64,000 nt of DNA from Pterois miles (lineage: Eukaryota > Chordata > Actinopteri > Perciformes > Scorpaenidae), in assembly GCA_947000775.1 (NCBI GenBank), contig CAMQGK010000634.1, forward strand, positions 20,701,501-20,765,500, in the 5' to 3' direction. Positions 51,479 through 63,929 of the stretch are shown one piece after another. Positions within the stretch are counted from its first letter, which is position 1. Each line of letters begins with the position of its first letter. The translations under genes and the position numbers were made by a program. The notes beneath the pieces are model-generated. The model did not search any database. It had not been told where the DNA came from and saw only the letters and a list, made by a program, of their open reading frames with translations.

Positions 51479-52077
51479 TTAAAGCAGCAGTGGGTAGACA
51501 TGGAGCAAATATAATTAAAAAGGTTACTTTTATAAAGCGGTCACTACAGTCGTGTATGAGACTTATAATCTGAAAAATATCATGTGCCTCTGAGTCCTTC
51601 TGTGTCCAAAAGGCATCTGCAAGATTTCACAGTCCAGAGGAAAACAACCAATCAGAGCTGAGATGGAGCCTGCCGTCTCTGAGCAGCTGTCAATCACTCT
51701 TGAACTCTGATCAAATATGAATCAATATTCTGTTACTGTAATGCCCATTTCTCTCCTCAGATCTTTTCAGAAACATCTTGTAGTTACTGTTTAGCTGTAA
51801 AACGAGGAGTTTGTGGCCCAGCAGCCATGTTGAGATCAGTTGAAGGAATACCAAGCACCGCCCATCAGCTGGAGCACAGCCAATAGGAACGCTCTCTCTG
51901 AAATGACTTGTGACTGGTCAGAGTCTCCTGTCACAGGCGAGGATATTTTAAAACCTGAAAAAAGAGCCATGAGGAGGGGCAGGAGTCTAATTATCTGTCA
52001 GGACACTTAAATTACAATATGCTGAAAGGTAATTTTGGATGTGGATGACAAGAACTTGTTGCCTACTGAAGCTTTAA
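51479..52077 (+). mobile_element. Palindromic MITE family M1, copy C (left arm only)
   Basis: The termini are AGCAGCAGTGGGTAG (51483-51497) and inverted GCCTACTGAAGCT (ending 52073), flanked by TTAA at 51479-51482 and 52074-52077. The left arm is present (GAGCAGCTGTCAATCACTC, GATCAAATATGAATCAATAT, TTTTCAGAAACATCTTGTAG, TTAGCTGTAAAACGAGG), followed by the centre GTTGAGATCAGTTGAAGG. The right arm is absent; the element goes on to AGCCAATAGGAACGCTCTCT, as does copy B after its own arm. Confidence 0.88.
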
Positions 52078-52359
52078 GGATAACAACAAATCTCAGGAAT
52101 AATATTAGAAGGCGTACATGATCAAATACATACCTGGTCAAAAATACTATTATATATATGTACAGCCTCACTATATTTTAAATAAACATCATTTGACCTA
52201 GGGGTATTATATTAAAGGTGTATTTAAGCAATGTATTGCACTTCTAGGAGTCATTAAAGCATTGAAGAAACTTGCTCTAGGGTATATTTGCAATTTACTA
52301 ATACCCTGTACCCTCACTAGGCCCCTTAGGCCGTCTGATCCGGGCCTGCTGGCTGCCAC

Positions 52360-52680
52360 CAGCCGGAGAAAACTTTCTCATTTTACAGCTAAACGGCACA
52401 CTACAAGATGTTTCTCAAAACATCTGAGGAGACAAATAGGCATTACAATAACAGAACATTGATTCATATTTGATCAGCGCTGCCTAGTTTGACAGTTTGA
52501 TCAGAGCTGCAAGTTTCATGAGCAGTGATTGACAGCTGTGTTAGAGACTCCTCGACTCTGATTGGTTGTTTTTTGTTCAAGCACGGTGAAATCTTGCAAA
52601 TGCTATTAGGAGCACAGCAGGACACAAAGGAACATGATTTCTTTTCACAAATGATCCGTCTCATGTACTAATAATATTAG
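52360..52680 (-). mobile_element. Palindromic MITE family M1, copy D (partial, reversed)
   Basis: CATTTTACAGCTAAACGG through GATTGACAGCTGTG and on to GGTGAAATCTTGCAAATGC is the reverse complement of the left half of copy C. Neither the right end nor a clear TTAA flank is present. It lies about 300 bp from copy C in opposite orientation. Confidence 0.75.
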
Positions 52681-54259
52681 CTATTAACTTTTTTTCAGCA
52701 TATATTTGCTCAAAGTTGTGCTTCCACAATGAGTAAACTGATCTTTATGTGTGAAATTTTACAACATACTGTAGAGTGTAAATTCTTTGTAAACCCTAAA
52801 TCGATAATTACAGGTCTTATATATGGACGGTAATATTTATTTAGCATTACAGACTTATGATAACTTAGAAAACTTCTTCTAAAATCAACTATAGATGCCA
52901 GTCTTAACAGTATACAGCATATACAGCAAATATAAAACCAGGGAATATGATTGCCATTTCACCTCTCCTGTATTTGTCATGGCTTTTAAACCTTCTCCGA
53001 AATCCCTGTTGGATAAACATGTTGACCGCTAAATAAAAGGGTTGCAAGTTCTCTAAAAGTGTCTCTGGTCTGATCCTCGGAGGATTTAAATGTCAGCTGG
53101 TTTGCATGAACTCAATTTTCTCCTCTAAAAGGACCAGTTCACACCTCCAGTTGTTCCCTGAGATGTCAGTTTAAATGTGAGAAAGGACGGAGGAGACGAG
53201 TCAGAGGTCTAATGATGCTTCATTCTCAAGGAATTACATCAATTAAAATGCATTTGGACATTGCCGAGTCGATTTCTTTAAAGATGCGCCACAAAATCAA
53301 ATCAGTTTTGTGTATAATGCACATTGAATTTGATGTTCAATTGATTTTCTTTGAATTAAAGACAAAACTTTTCCAAATTGCATGTTTGACAGTGACTCTG
53401 TATGATACAGTGCATACACTGAAAAAAAAATATGTATGGTATTATATCTTTTATACTGCTTGCCTTGAAGCTAATTTTATACACTATTTCCTCAGACATC
53501 CTTGGGATCTGCGCTCAAACTTGATAAAAAAAAAAAAAAAAAAAAAAAAGTGCTGTGGGCTTGGATAATGACTAGCTGTACCACATGAGATGGTGCATCA
53601 TTGATTGAGTTTAAAACATGCTTATTTACCCAGCCAGTGATAAAAGAGGAGGCTCAACTTTATCACTATCATTTGTATTTTATACCTATTTATTTATTTA
53701 TTTATTTTTAATTCACAGCTCTCCGGCAATTCAGGAGCACACAGTAATGATATTTTTATCGTAGGCAGCGTACAGCATGCAGCATAATGCGTACCCGAGA
53801 TCACGAGAGGCTTTGAAATACAAACTTGGGTCTGTATTACTAATGAAGCTCAGCTAGCTCACAAACAAAACACAGGGTTTAAAGAAGACACCAGACAGAC
53901 AGAGATCAGCTTCCTTTCTTCTTTTCTCATGGGAGCAGGTGATTTTGCGGGCAGGCGGGCCTCAGGGAGCTTCTCCGGGGGGCTTGACTACACGACAGCA
54001 TCAACGGCTGAAAAGTGACTTTAAAGACGACGAGGTAGAAACCGGTTGTCGGTTTGCAATTTACTCTGCTGTTCTCCACGACGTGGCACATTTGAGAGCA
54101 GAATAATGACTAAAAGGTCACTCTTTAATTGAGACATATTACACTAACAGTTGTCTCTTAGCCAAAGTGAAATAGTCACATAGTTTTTGTGGATTGTTTG
54201 GAAGTCAACTTGGATTATATCAGGTCCACCCAGTCTCCTCATTCCCCCACGCCTATGTG
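52681..54259. other. Mostly unique DNA, no gene seen
   Basis: A frame of 118 codons (53212-53568) ends in a poly-A run (53526-53549) and is unrecognised. A (TTTA)n run is near 53692-53707. The segment 53720-54160 is non-repetitive. Confidence 0.45.
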
Positions 54260-54638
54260 ATTTTAGCTTGATATGTAAATTCATTTTGGATTAATTTTTA
54301 GCATGGATTTAGCTTGATTTTAGCATGATTTTAGCACAAATCTAGCTTGGTTTTGATTTGATTTTTAGCTCGATTTAAACATGAATTTAGCTTGATTTTT
54401 ATTTTGACATTTAGCTTGTAGCTTGATTTTAGGTCGTTTTTTAGCTTGACTTAAGCTTCATTTTTTGTACGAATTTATACAGCTTGATGTTAGTATGAAT
54501 TTAACTTGATTTTTTTGTTCAACATGGTTTGATTTATGGCTATTGAATTTGGATTGGATTTTTGTTTGACTTCAGCTTAATTTTAGCATGAATTTAGCTT
54601 GCCGTTTAGTACAACTTTTAGCTTGATTTTAGCTTGAC
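54260..54638 (+). repeat. Degenerate tandem array of TTTAGCTTGATT-like units
   Basis: Words such as TTTAGCTTGATTTTAGCATG, ATTTAGCTTGATTTTT and TTTTAGCTTGATTTTAGC recur about every 10-25 bp over some 380 bp, with substitutions and variable spacers. No unit is identical over a long run, so it is an old minisatellite. Confidence 0.85.
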
Positions 54639-55749
54639 ACAAAAAGCTTCTTTTTTAACTTTTTTTTTTTTCTGATGTCAGTATTTTGCAGGTTCCCTTC
54701 TACTCAGGCCTACTTGTCATGATGACTGAAAACTCGTATTGACATTTTGCCTTGGTATTCATCAAAGTGCAGTATCAAACACCGGGTTTAGTGTAATTCA
54801 TACATTTGTAATTCATACATATTTGAGTGCAGACAGATATTTTCCTGCAGGGCATTTACAATACAGCAAGATAATTTATTCATGGTTGGTTTGTATCCTT
54901 TTCACTACAAGCACATTTTAGCTGCATTTCCACTATCCCAGAAGGTAATCTTGTCATACTGTGTACTTATGCTGCACAATGTAATCCTAACTCATTTTTT
55001 AAAAATAAATAAAGCAAAGATTCTGTGTTTTAAATTGTGGGTTTATTTGTCACATTTGAAGGTCCAATGTGTTTATCTCTCAAGGTCAAAGAAACAAGTT
55101 GAGAAGCAAAGACATTTTGCTGCTGAGTGCCAGATAAAAGAAAAAGAGTCCCAGTGGCTCAATTTGTGGTCGCTTGTGAAAATGAAAAAGTCCAGGTCAA
55201 AAGGCTAATCATAATAACTTCTGGTTATTGTTTTGGTTTGTTGAGGCTTAATACATAAATTTAATTTTGCAGTCTTTTTTTTCAGCTGATTTAAAACACT
55301 TTTTGGGGTGAGTGGGGAAACAGTGCACCTGCTGAAAAAAGTGTGGTTTTAGTGGTACTGAGTAACATGTAATGTTAAGTGCCTCGAGTGTGGGAAAACA
55401 GCAATATGCATGCCAAAAGCCTTCAACAATAAAAGGGGATGGGATTAAATTGATAACAAGTGGGACTTCGCCTGTTGCCCCACTGCAATTTGATTTGCTG
55501 TTTGCCATGTACTGCTGTCATCATTTGCTTGTGGTTGGCATAAATTAATATTTCTTTAGCATTTCTCTTTGGCATATCACTGTGTTGCATGGCCTCTAAT
55601 TTCTCAGGGGTAAACTAGCTGTAAACACCAGTAACACTGGACTGGTGTGGTGATATTTTATGCATACTCTGCCTACTCTGGCACCTGTGCCTGGCAGACA
55701 CATTTCTTCCCCGTTATCTGAAAAAACTCTATGCATAGACTGCCAGTTC
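54639..55749. other. Unique DNA, no gene seen
   Basis: A frame of 108 codons at 54882-55208 is unrecognised. Confidence 0.45.
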
Positions 55750-56238
55750 CTATAATAAAAATGATCCCTGAAGCCCTCACAGGTACTACATTTAGCATGA
55801 AAAATCTGCTCAAATCACAACATGGCAAACTCAAGCCCAACTGGCAGGAACAGCTGTCAGTGTGCTGATTTGACTATGATTTGGGCTTGACCCAAAACTG
55901 CTTGTCATTATCATAAAGTGGTCATGTCTGTAAAGGGGAGACTCGTGGGTACCCATAGCACCCATTTTCATTCACATATTTTGAGGTCTGAGGTCAAGAG
56001 ACCCCTTCTAGCATAAGTTTGAAGCATGATTTACCCTTCTTTGCGACAAGTTTGTATGACATGGTTGGTACCAATGAATTTCTTAGGTTTTCTAATTTTA
56101 CATGATGCCATGATCAAACTCTAGCTTTAAAACTGAGCTTGCTACAACCTAAAAATTGCAAATTTCCTTAAATAAATTTGTGCCGTTAAAACAAAGGGTT
56201 CATTAATGTGTTATTATCGTGTTAACTTTGACAGCCCT
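55750..56238 (-). mobile_element. TIR element H1, copy 4 (one end intact)
   Basis: The interior words CTACATTTAGCATGAAAAAT and GTCAGTGTGCTGATTTGACT match the family, as do GGGTACCCATAGCACCCAT and TTGGTACCAATGAATTTC. The right end GTTAACTTTGACAGCCCT is intact; the left terminus is missing. Confidence 0.82.
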
Positions 56239-57673
56239 ATATTATACAGATATCATATGAGAGAAATATCTCACTGTTGAGTTGCTACAAAAGACTGTAT
56301 GTTACTATATGACTTAATAAATGAATAGTACAATAATATTGGTATGCCACGATATGAGATGTAGATACAACAGGGTAAAATCATGTAGTATATTAATATT
56401 TTGAAGTGATAGTACATTCTAGACTGTGGTTAGTACTGTTGGTAAACTGTACCATATAAGCTCTAAATTCAGACATGATGGAAATAGTCAAGTGATATTA
56501 TACAAGATTTAAGATGATTAAAATTGTAAACTAGTGTTCTGATTTTTTTTTTTTTTTTATGTCTTTATACTGTGTTTAGGAACATAACAAACATACATCT
56601 GCCGCCCTTCTGTCAGTAGGCCTGCCTCACCCCTGCTACTGCGTATATCCTGGCTCAAAACTGCCCCTGGTTGCCACCATCCCATTTCTCTGCACTGCAT
56701 GCGGTCACCAGAGTGGCTTTAGGGACAAGCTAAAATGGTGTGGACACTTTTCAGAGTAGTCAAAGAACTATAAAAATTGTGTTATATGTGCTTTTAAGCC
56801 CTCCGATAGGATGTTCCAGGGTCACGCATGAGTCAGGCGGAAATCCAGCTCTCAAGTGTGATGATGGTTTCCTCGAGCTTTTTAAAAGGTGATGATGGAC
56901 ATTAGAGGGAGCTGGTAAGGTAAAAAAAAAAAAAACTGACTTTTCATCCCAGCAAGCATTTTTACAACAATAAAATGTTAACAGGGTCCAGGTCACTCTG
57001 ATCATCCATCTTTACTTTCTGCACAGACAAAGATTTTTTCTTTCCTATTCTAGCGATGACAAAAACCACAGGCGCACACGATGCTGTACAAGTGGTCAGA
57101 GTTGTTTCCTGTTATTATCTCTCCCAAGGATGAGATTTTTTTCTGTTCAGTTTGTTTGCTGTTTAGCAGTACAACTGAGGTCACAGATTGTAAAAGGCTT
57201 TTGCAGAGAGCGAGGCCTTTGATTGCTTTTCTGTGTGGAAAGGATTTTCTTACAGTGCAATCAAGTCAGGAATTTCTCCAATTCATGAGAGAAAAAAATG
57301 TAACTTTAAAGGGCAGGTCCATTAATATTATTATTTTTGAGGTTTTTATATCACTCTGTAGATTCCCAGTGGTGTTCCTTATGAGTTCAAATCTGAACAT
57401 GAAAATTTTGGCCAAAGTATGTTTCAATGTCAAAAGGCTATTTTCCCTTCTAAAAACCTTTTTCGTCATGACCTGATGCAGGTTTCTGCATGATGCTGCT
57501 GCTACATGTACAGTATATACAGTATACTGTACATCCTTATAGTCAGTGTAGTAACATTACCTACAGTAACTTAGATGGCAATCAGCTTGCTCCCAGTTTG
57601 GAGAAGCAGACAAGAGTCACACAATAACACAAAAACTAATTGATCGATGCAGCGGTAGACCAGAAACACTCAA
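56239..57673. other. Unique DNA, no gene seen
   Basis: A frame of 131 codons at 57081-57476 shows a cysteine/serine-rich peptide without a known signature. A T-run lies near 56543-56558. Confidence 0.4.
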
Positions 57674-57972
57674 GTTTTATGAGGTAAAATTCATGCTTTT
57701 GTTAATGGAGTCTGGTGGCTTTGAAGAGAGTAATATCACGGCTGTCTGACTGCAAGGTAATGCAGTGAAAATATTCTAAATATAGCAAACACTTTAACTG
57801 ATGCTGATTTTGTTTTAGGTGGCTAAAATGCATTTTTCTACTGCTCCCGTGCACATCCATTTTAGCTCACCATCAAAGAGCCCTTTCTGATGGGGACCTG
57901 AGGCTGTTATATCACTCTCTTCACAGCCACCAGACTCCATTCACAAAAGCATGAATTTTACCTTGCAGAACG
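57674..57972. mobile_element. Long-hairpin element with 71-nt inverted arms
   Basis: The left arm (57674-57744) and right arm (57902-57972) are reverse complements at roughly 80-85 percent identity. The best shared block is GGTAAAATTCATGCTTTTGT followed by AATGGAGTCTGGTGGCT and GAAGAGAGT. The 157-nt centre has no open frame of note. This could be a fold-back MITE. No clear target duplication was found. Confidence 0.8.
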
Positions 57973-59799
57973 CAGGAGTATACATACAACCCCACCTCAG
58001 AAAAATCCAAACTAACACTTTCAGTTATTTCCAAAGTTATTTCAGCAAATGTGGACTCAGCTTGTGCTGAATAACCTAACCTTATTGATTAGCTTACTTT
58101 GTTAGCCTATGCTAACCTGTTTTTGCTAACGGTTAAGAACGCAAATGGACCCACCCTTTAAGTGAATTTAAGGAGTAATTATTTGCTTATTTGTTGTAAT
58201 ATCTCTTTCTGTCAACCTGCCTCATCTGGTTCTTCTTTAGTGATTTCCTACATTTCCCAGGATGCTTTTCAGGGAAAGTGAATCTAGACATTTTTCACTT
58301 TAATATAAAAAGAAAACAGGGTGAACGATAAACTGGATAAACAAAGAAACCTGACTGAAGTCAGGTCAAAAACACAACTAGAAATTGCTATATGGAAATT
58401 AGTAACTAGCCACAATTTCACTAAGCACCTAAGTGAGAACTGTGTGTCTATGTGGCACGAAGCCACATGAGGTGGAAGGAAACCAGATTCAGTTCACACT
58501 TGCAAACTGCCAAAACCTCTTGGCTGGGTGCCAAGCTCACACTGGGATTAGGATTACTGTTGTTGTGGTCTAAAATCATACCTCCTAAAACACTTGAGTA
58601 GGGAACCATCATGGCGCAGCTCTCTGCTCAGCAAGCTTCGTAACTGAGATCTCTCAGAAATCTGCGATGCCATGAAAAACATTAGGTCCTGCAGAAAGAG
58701 GAGCTGTTGACATTCAAACTCTTTATACTCTAACTTGCCTGTTGTTATTCATCTCATAGATTTAAGCCTGTTCCACATCTGCTCTCCTTTTCCTTAGCTC
58801 TGGTGGATACATAATGAAGACATTACTCACATGGACTGTTTCAAACTGATCTGCACATAAAAATGCACCAATAGTGGCTTATTTACTTTCTACTAACTTC
58901 TAAAAACCTATAATGAGCATAAACTGTAAATACAGTGCTTTGCAATACATCAGACCACACCATCCAATAGCATATAAAATGAGTGAAATGAAAATGTACA
59001 TGTTGCTGCATCAATAATAATAATGTAACACTTAGGGAGCTTATTTTGGCAAAAACTTCTATACTTTTAGTATTTATTTCTAATACTTATAATAATAACT
59101 TAAGTACAGGGCATGCATGACTTTTTACGTGTAACTGAGTTCTTAGTGGGTATTTGCGAGATCTTTCTACTTCTTGCACCACTGAAGAGCACCAAAAAGT
59201 CTTCACTTACAGCTTTAGACCAGTTTTTCCTCAGTAAGTTAGCCCTTTGTGGCTAACCTCAGTCAACACTTCACAGTAAACCCCTTCCAGTCATGTTTTC
59301 TGCCTTTCTTTTGATTTACAACATTATGAGAAACATGTATAGGACTACAACTAACCCAGGTGTGACATAAAATGACTGGTGTAACTGTCTCCTTTATGGC
59401 CCTTCTATGTTAAATGCTGATGAAAAACAATGAATATGACCTGAAGCTAAGGCTAATGTGTCTGCTGTCAACTCTGTTAGAGCTATAGAGAGTGCAGAGT
59501 ATTGATTAGACATTGCATCATTAAGCTGAGGGTTATCCACTAGAACAAGAAAAATATACCACAAAACAACAGAACAAAAAAAAGGAAAAATAAAGGTAAA
59601 GTGCTTCATAACCAATGGCTGTTTTGAACAAAGCTAAATTATTTTTGTCTTTCCTTTGAATACGCCACACAACCTGAATAATAATGAATCAGTAAATAAG
59701 GGAACACAATGTATCTGACAAATGAGTCAATGTGCCAATCTGAAGTCATTTTCAGGTTCACACTTGTAATTGAGTTTCTATTACAACATTGTTTACATG
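57973..59799. other. Unique DNA, no gene seen
   Basis: No supported feature; frames of at most 73 codons. Confidence 0.5.
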
Positions 59800-60260
59800 C
59801 TTTAATGTTTAACGAACATTATTTTCCTCATATCGGCTGTGCTGCAGCACCTCTTTTCACCCTCTGTCTGAAATGTCTCTGAGCTCCTGCCTCCTCCTCC
59901 TGATAAGCCCAGTCTGCTCTGATTGGTCAACCAAACCAGACTCTTCAGACTCCTCTCCGGCTCCACTCTAACTAGCTTTCTTTGAGGTTGTGCAAATCTA
60001 TCCGCTAGGCATGTATTATGCAAATGTGTTACTTGGTTACATCACCACATTATGGAAGAAAAGGCAGGACTTCAAGCAAGGCACTTTGGACAAAAGCGTC
60101 AGCTAAATGAAATTGTAGAAAATGTTTCAGGCAGTTCAGGAGCAGTGTTTCTCTGGGGAGAGTAACGCTCTTTGGCCTGGACTTTGGTCAAAGTCAGACC
60201 TTTTACATGCATAAAAAACTATATAACACTAAAGGAAAGGGAAAAAAGCGTTTAAGCATA
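59800..60260. repeat. Probable interspersed repeat cluster, including a LINE/SINE-type tail
   Basis: TTTGGACAAAAGCGTCAGC, continuing TAAATGAAAT (60084-60112), is the common teleost retroelement end usually seen as GGATAAAAGCGTCTGCTAAATG. The neighbouring GATAAGCCCAGTCTGCTCTG and CTCTTTGGCCTGGACTTTGG phrases resemble teleost repeats from memory, with no second copy in this window. Confidence 0.4.
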
Positions 60261-60474
60261 ACATAGTATGTCCTCTTGAATAACAGCAACTAGCAGCAAG
60301 TTCTGGGTGAATGAGTGGACGAAGGATCATACTAACTTTGGATACATAAAGTGCTTTACATAAAAAAAAACAATAATACAGTAAGTAACTCTTACAACCC
60401 AAGCCTAATAAAATATCACTAAAATATCACTCTCAAAGGAAAATACACTATAGACCCATGTGACTGCCCTATTT

Positions 60475-61170
60475 CAAATTAAGTATACTTTTCTTTACTT
60501 AAGTATACTTAAATAAAGTTCAAGTATCTTTCCCAAGTGTACTTTATGTAGGTATACTTTGTACACAGTATACTATCAGTGTACTAGTAGTATACTTTTA
60601 AGTGTGCTATTTCAATACATCTTGGGACTAAATTGGCTCACTTTTAGATTATAAAAGTATATTTTCAAGTAAAGTAAGTATAGTATTCTTACAAGTGTAA
60701 GAGTAGTAAACTCTGAGTACATAACTAGCTTACATCAGGATTAGTTAGTTTTGTTTTAGTTTTTTAGTTTTTAGTTTGCAAGTTTTATTTTGTACTGTAA
60801 AGTATGAGTGAATTTATAGGTACTTGTAATAGACTTCTAGTCCACTTATGAATTTATGAAATTGTACTTTAAATACAAGTAAACTTAAACATATGTTGTT
60901 AGCTTACTACTTATGTTATATTAGTTCACTTTTCAGTTGATGCATGTATTCTTTAAATATACTTTAGTTATAACACTAATAAACTTTGAGTATACAGTTT
61001 GTTTCCATCTAAAATGTATTTTGTACTGCAGCTGTACTATAAGTGAACTTAGAGACTGTTGCTTTACTAGTTATAGCCCATGTTTTAGTTTACGAAAGCA
61101 TACTTTAAAGTATACTCAGTAAACTAATAGTTTACTAGTTTGTATGCTGCAGGTATACTTGAGTTTTCTT
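60475..61170 (+). repeat. AAGTATACTT-rich repeat (family P1), copy 2
   Basis: This is dense in AGTATACTT, AAGTATACTTAA, CAGTATACTA and GTATACTTT. It aligns in order with 20101-20810 but lacks the hammerhead-like insertion. Both copies are in the same orientation. Confidence 0.82.
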
Positions 61171-63040
61171 TAAAGGAAACTTAACATCATACTGATAATG
61201 CCTACTTAACAGTTGTATGTCAGCGTGCACAACTATCCAAACGTATTACTGGTGCAGCACACAGACATGCAGCGAAGCAATCCCTCACCTCACCTGGGCA
61301 GCTCTAATGACATTGGAAGCGGAAGGCCACTCTCCTTGCAACTATAAAAAGATTTCCAGTGACGCTACACTTGTTTGGCTGAGATAGTAGCAAAAGAGGG
61401 GAGTGCACAGCTGTGAGCCCTGAGTCTGCACACTGTACCGTGGGGGTCAGGCAGCAGCCGCAGAGTCCATTAGCACATTACACGGCCCTCTCAGCCAGGA
61501 AACGAGAAAAAGCCATTGAACATCCCATTCCACCCCGCCACACAGATTAGAGTGGCCCTAATGCAGCTGCAGCAAGGTATGCTACTCATGGGAGGGCGAG
61601 GAGGTGACGGGGAGGGGAACAAGAGGGTGAGAGCAAAGCAGAGAGCGAGGGGGGAAAGGGAGGCAAAGAGAATATAAGACAGAAGAATGAGGAGGTAAAT
61701 GAAGTGCGCACCGGCGATGATCATTCTCTTTGATGGTGCATCAGTATAGCATCCAATAGAGCGTGCACTCATTAGGGGACGAGAACAGAGCGCCATTTCC
61801 CTCCACACGCCAAGCAGGCCAAAAGTTAAGATGACAAAACCATATCAATATTAATCCTGCTTTATCAGCACATAGTCCATACCACAAAGTGTCGATCGTG
61901 TCTTTTTATTTATAGTCCCTCTGATGACAAGTGTGTGGAGGAAAGTGTACAACATGTAACAGCACCTCATGGGAAAATAGTGTCGAACATATCTCCTGTA
62001 TGCTTGAGTTGAATGGTAGGGCATATACTGCATCCTTTTAATACTTTGTGTTACAGTTTGTGGGTTTCTGGGCCACTGCGAGTACACCGGTCATGTGTCA
62101 ATGCATTTCTTGTGTATGATGAATTGCCCAACTCCCCTGGTTCAAGGAGTTTGCAGGGATAAAAAACAAGGAGGGGCTTCTACAGTAAATGACTCTAAAG
62201 TGCTTTATTCACTCGTTGTTTACCACATATCGCCACCGCCATCACTCTTCCTCATTCGTCCTCGTGGGTTTAGTTTGCCCTTTGATTTGTTTCCCTTTCA
62301 CACACTGTTATGAACATTTGCGAGAATACATAAAAGCATACTTTTTATCTCCCAGGCAGTCTCAGCCAGAGGGTTGGTATTATCATACCAACGATAATGC
62401 AAACTGCCTCAGAGGCAAATGAAACCAATCCATTTAATAAATAAACCTTTTTTTTTTTTTTCCACAATCTGTGCATGCCAAGCAATGCTTCATCAAAGAA
62501 TAGGCTCACAAAAGCTTTCAGAGAGTGTTCCGCCTTTATAATTTTCTTGAAATCATTAAACGAACGTCACACTTGTCTTTCTTTCCTCTCGTTTGCCTCC
62601 GATATCAGAGGCAGTTGTTGGAAGAGGGGGTTGGGGGCTTAGAAATAGTAGTGGAGGCATGTAGACAACTCAGCTCTATCATATTTATTTTTGAAAAGCA
62701 TTATTAAAGGAAAGTGAAAAGATTGAAAGCAGCAGACGGGAGGGGTCTGGGTGCACAGCGATTCATTAGAAATGATTTGTAAGCTTGGTCATACTCGCTG
62801 CTATCTGCCCCTGCAGACATGAAACGCCTTCGGGTATGTTACAGACACAATGGGAGGATGTGATATATTGGATGTCCTGTCCATTGGATCAGCAGATGGA
62901 CAGGGAAGCGCCAGCAATTTATAATCACTTTTAATATACCCCTGCCTGTCCATGATGTATTAAAAGTGGATGAAAATGTCCATTCGTGGGAGCTGTACAA
63001 GCAAACAACCATCAAAGGAGGCTGTATTCCTCGTTTTTGT
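61171..63040. other. Unique DNA, no gene seen
   Basis: A purine-rich stretch lies at 61590-61690. A TATAAAAAG at about 61345 has no supporting gene downstream. The minus-strand frame of 105 codons at 61491-61808 reflects the purine strand composition. Confidence 0.45.
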
Positions 63041-63500
63041 GCACAGCTGTTGTAAACAATCCTTTCTGTGATATGCTAAAAATAATGCTAATCATAATGC
63101 TTGTCTTTATAGCTTTATGAGTCCGGCGAGATCTCACCCTTTAATCATGGAGGAAAACATATTTGGCCATCATGTCACGCCTGTAATTTCATCCTGGGAC
63201 ATTGCCACCATCTTTATGCTAATATTCCATTAAACTAATCAGCCTGCTGTATTATGAGCAGCGACAGTGCTGCTATGAAAATAACTGCTGTCACAACATG
63301 TTGCTATAGTGACTACTAGCCTGTCTTACCTAATTTGTGGCCAGTATGGATATTTTTCTTATAAGTCAAATGTTCCTTTGTCCCAGCACTAAGGATAAAG
63401 TATCCTCTCATGATTACCTAATTGATTGATTAGCTAATTAAGATTTCTTATCATTTACATTTAATTAAAGTCATTTGTAGCCATTGTGCATTCCAGGCAG
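63041..63500. promoter_or_regulatory. Possible conserved non-coding element
   Basis: This is a non-repetitive, complex sequence with a TAATTGATTGATTAGCTAAT-type cluster at about 63418-63442 and TTTACATTTAATTAAAGTC nearby, typical of homeodomain-site-rich enhancers. It is inferred from base composition and motif clustering only. Confidence 0.25.
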
Positions 63501-63534
63501 GCACATACCTTTCATATCTGCAGTCCGTGAGAAT

Positions 63535-63750
63535 GGGGCGGCTGCAGCTCAGTTGGTAGAGTTGGGTCATCCTCCGCAAGGTTGGCAGTTTGATTCCAAG
63601 CTCCTACTGCGTCAGTGTCCTTGAGCGAGATGCCGACCCCCAAGTTGCTCCCCGGCCGATTTACATCCCACGGCTCCTAAGGATGAGTTAAATGCAGAGG
63701 TCAAATATCATGTAGATTTACAATTCTCTAAACACAATTAAAGTAATAAT
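63535..63750 (+). mobile_element. tRNA-derived SINE (third family)
   Basis: GGGGCGGCTGCAGCTCAGTT, then GGTAGAG is a tRNA-like head; AGTTTGATTCC (63587-63597) is a mutated B box. GTCAGTGTCCTTGAGCGAGA and GCCGACCCCCAAGTTGCTCC form the body. No clear A-rich or simple-repeat tail remains, so the right boundary is approximate. Confidence 0.8.
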
Positions 63751-63767
63751 TAACATCTCTAAAAAAT

Positions 63768-63905
63768 ACAGTATGTAAGATTTGGCCCCATCTAGTGGTG
63801 AAGCTGCAGACTGCAACCGACTGAATACTTCTCCACTCATTCCTCCCTTTCCAAGACTACAGTAAGGAGAGCCACCAAGCATAAAACTGTGGTAACGCCC
63901 TTAAC
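63768..63905 (+). repeat. Interspersed repeat fragment
   Basis: CCCATCTAGTGGTGAAGCTG, CAACCGACTGAATACTTC and TCCCTTTCCAAG form a phrase series I recognise as common in teleost repeats. It is single-copy in this window and the class is unknown. Confidence 0.45.
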
Positions 63906-63929
63906 CTTGCTCAGAGGCCCACTCACTCA

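Noticed and set aside
54260..54638. CRISPR-like array
   Set aside because: The units are degenerate and contiguous without unique constant-length spacers, and the genome is eukaryotic.
57081..57476. 131-codon plus-strand frame
   Set aside because: No known signature and an overlapping antisense frame; likely chance.
61340..61352. TATAAAAAG as a promoter
   Set aside because: No transcript start evidence and no coding sequence downstream; such words are frequent in AT-rich DNA.
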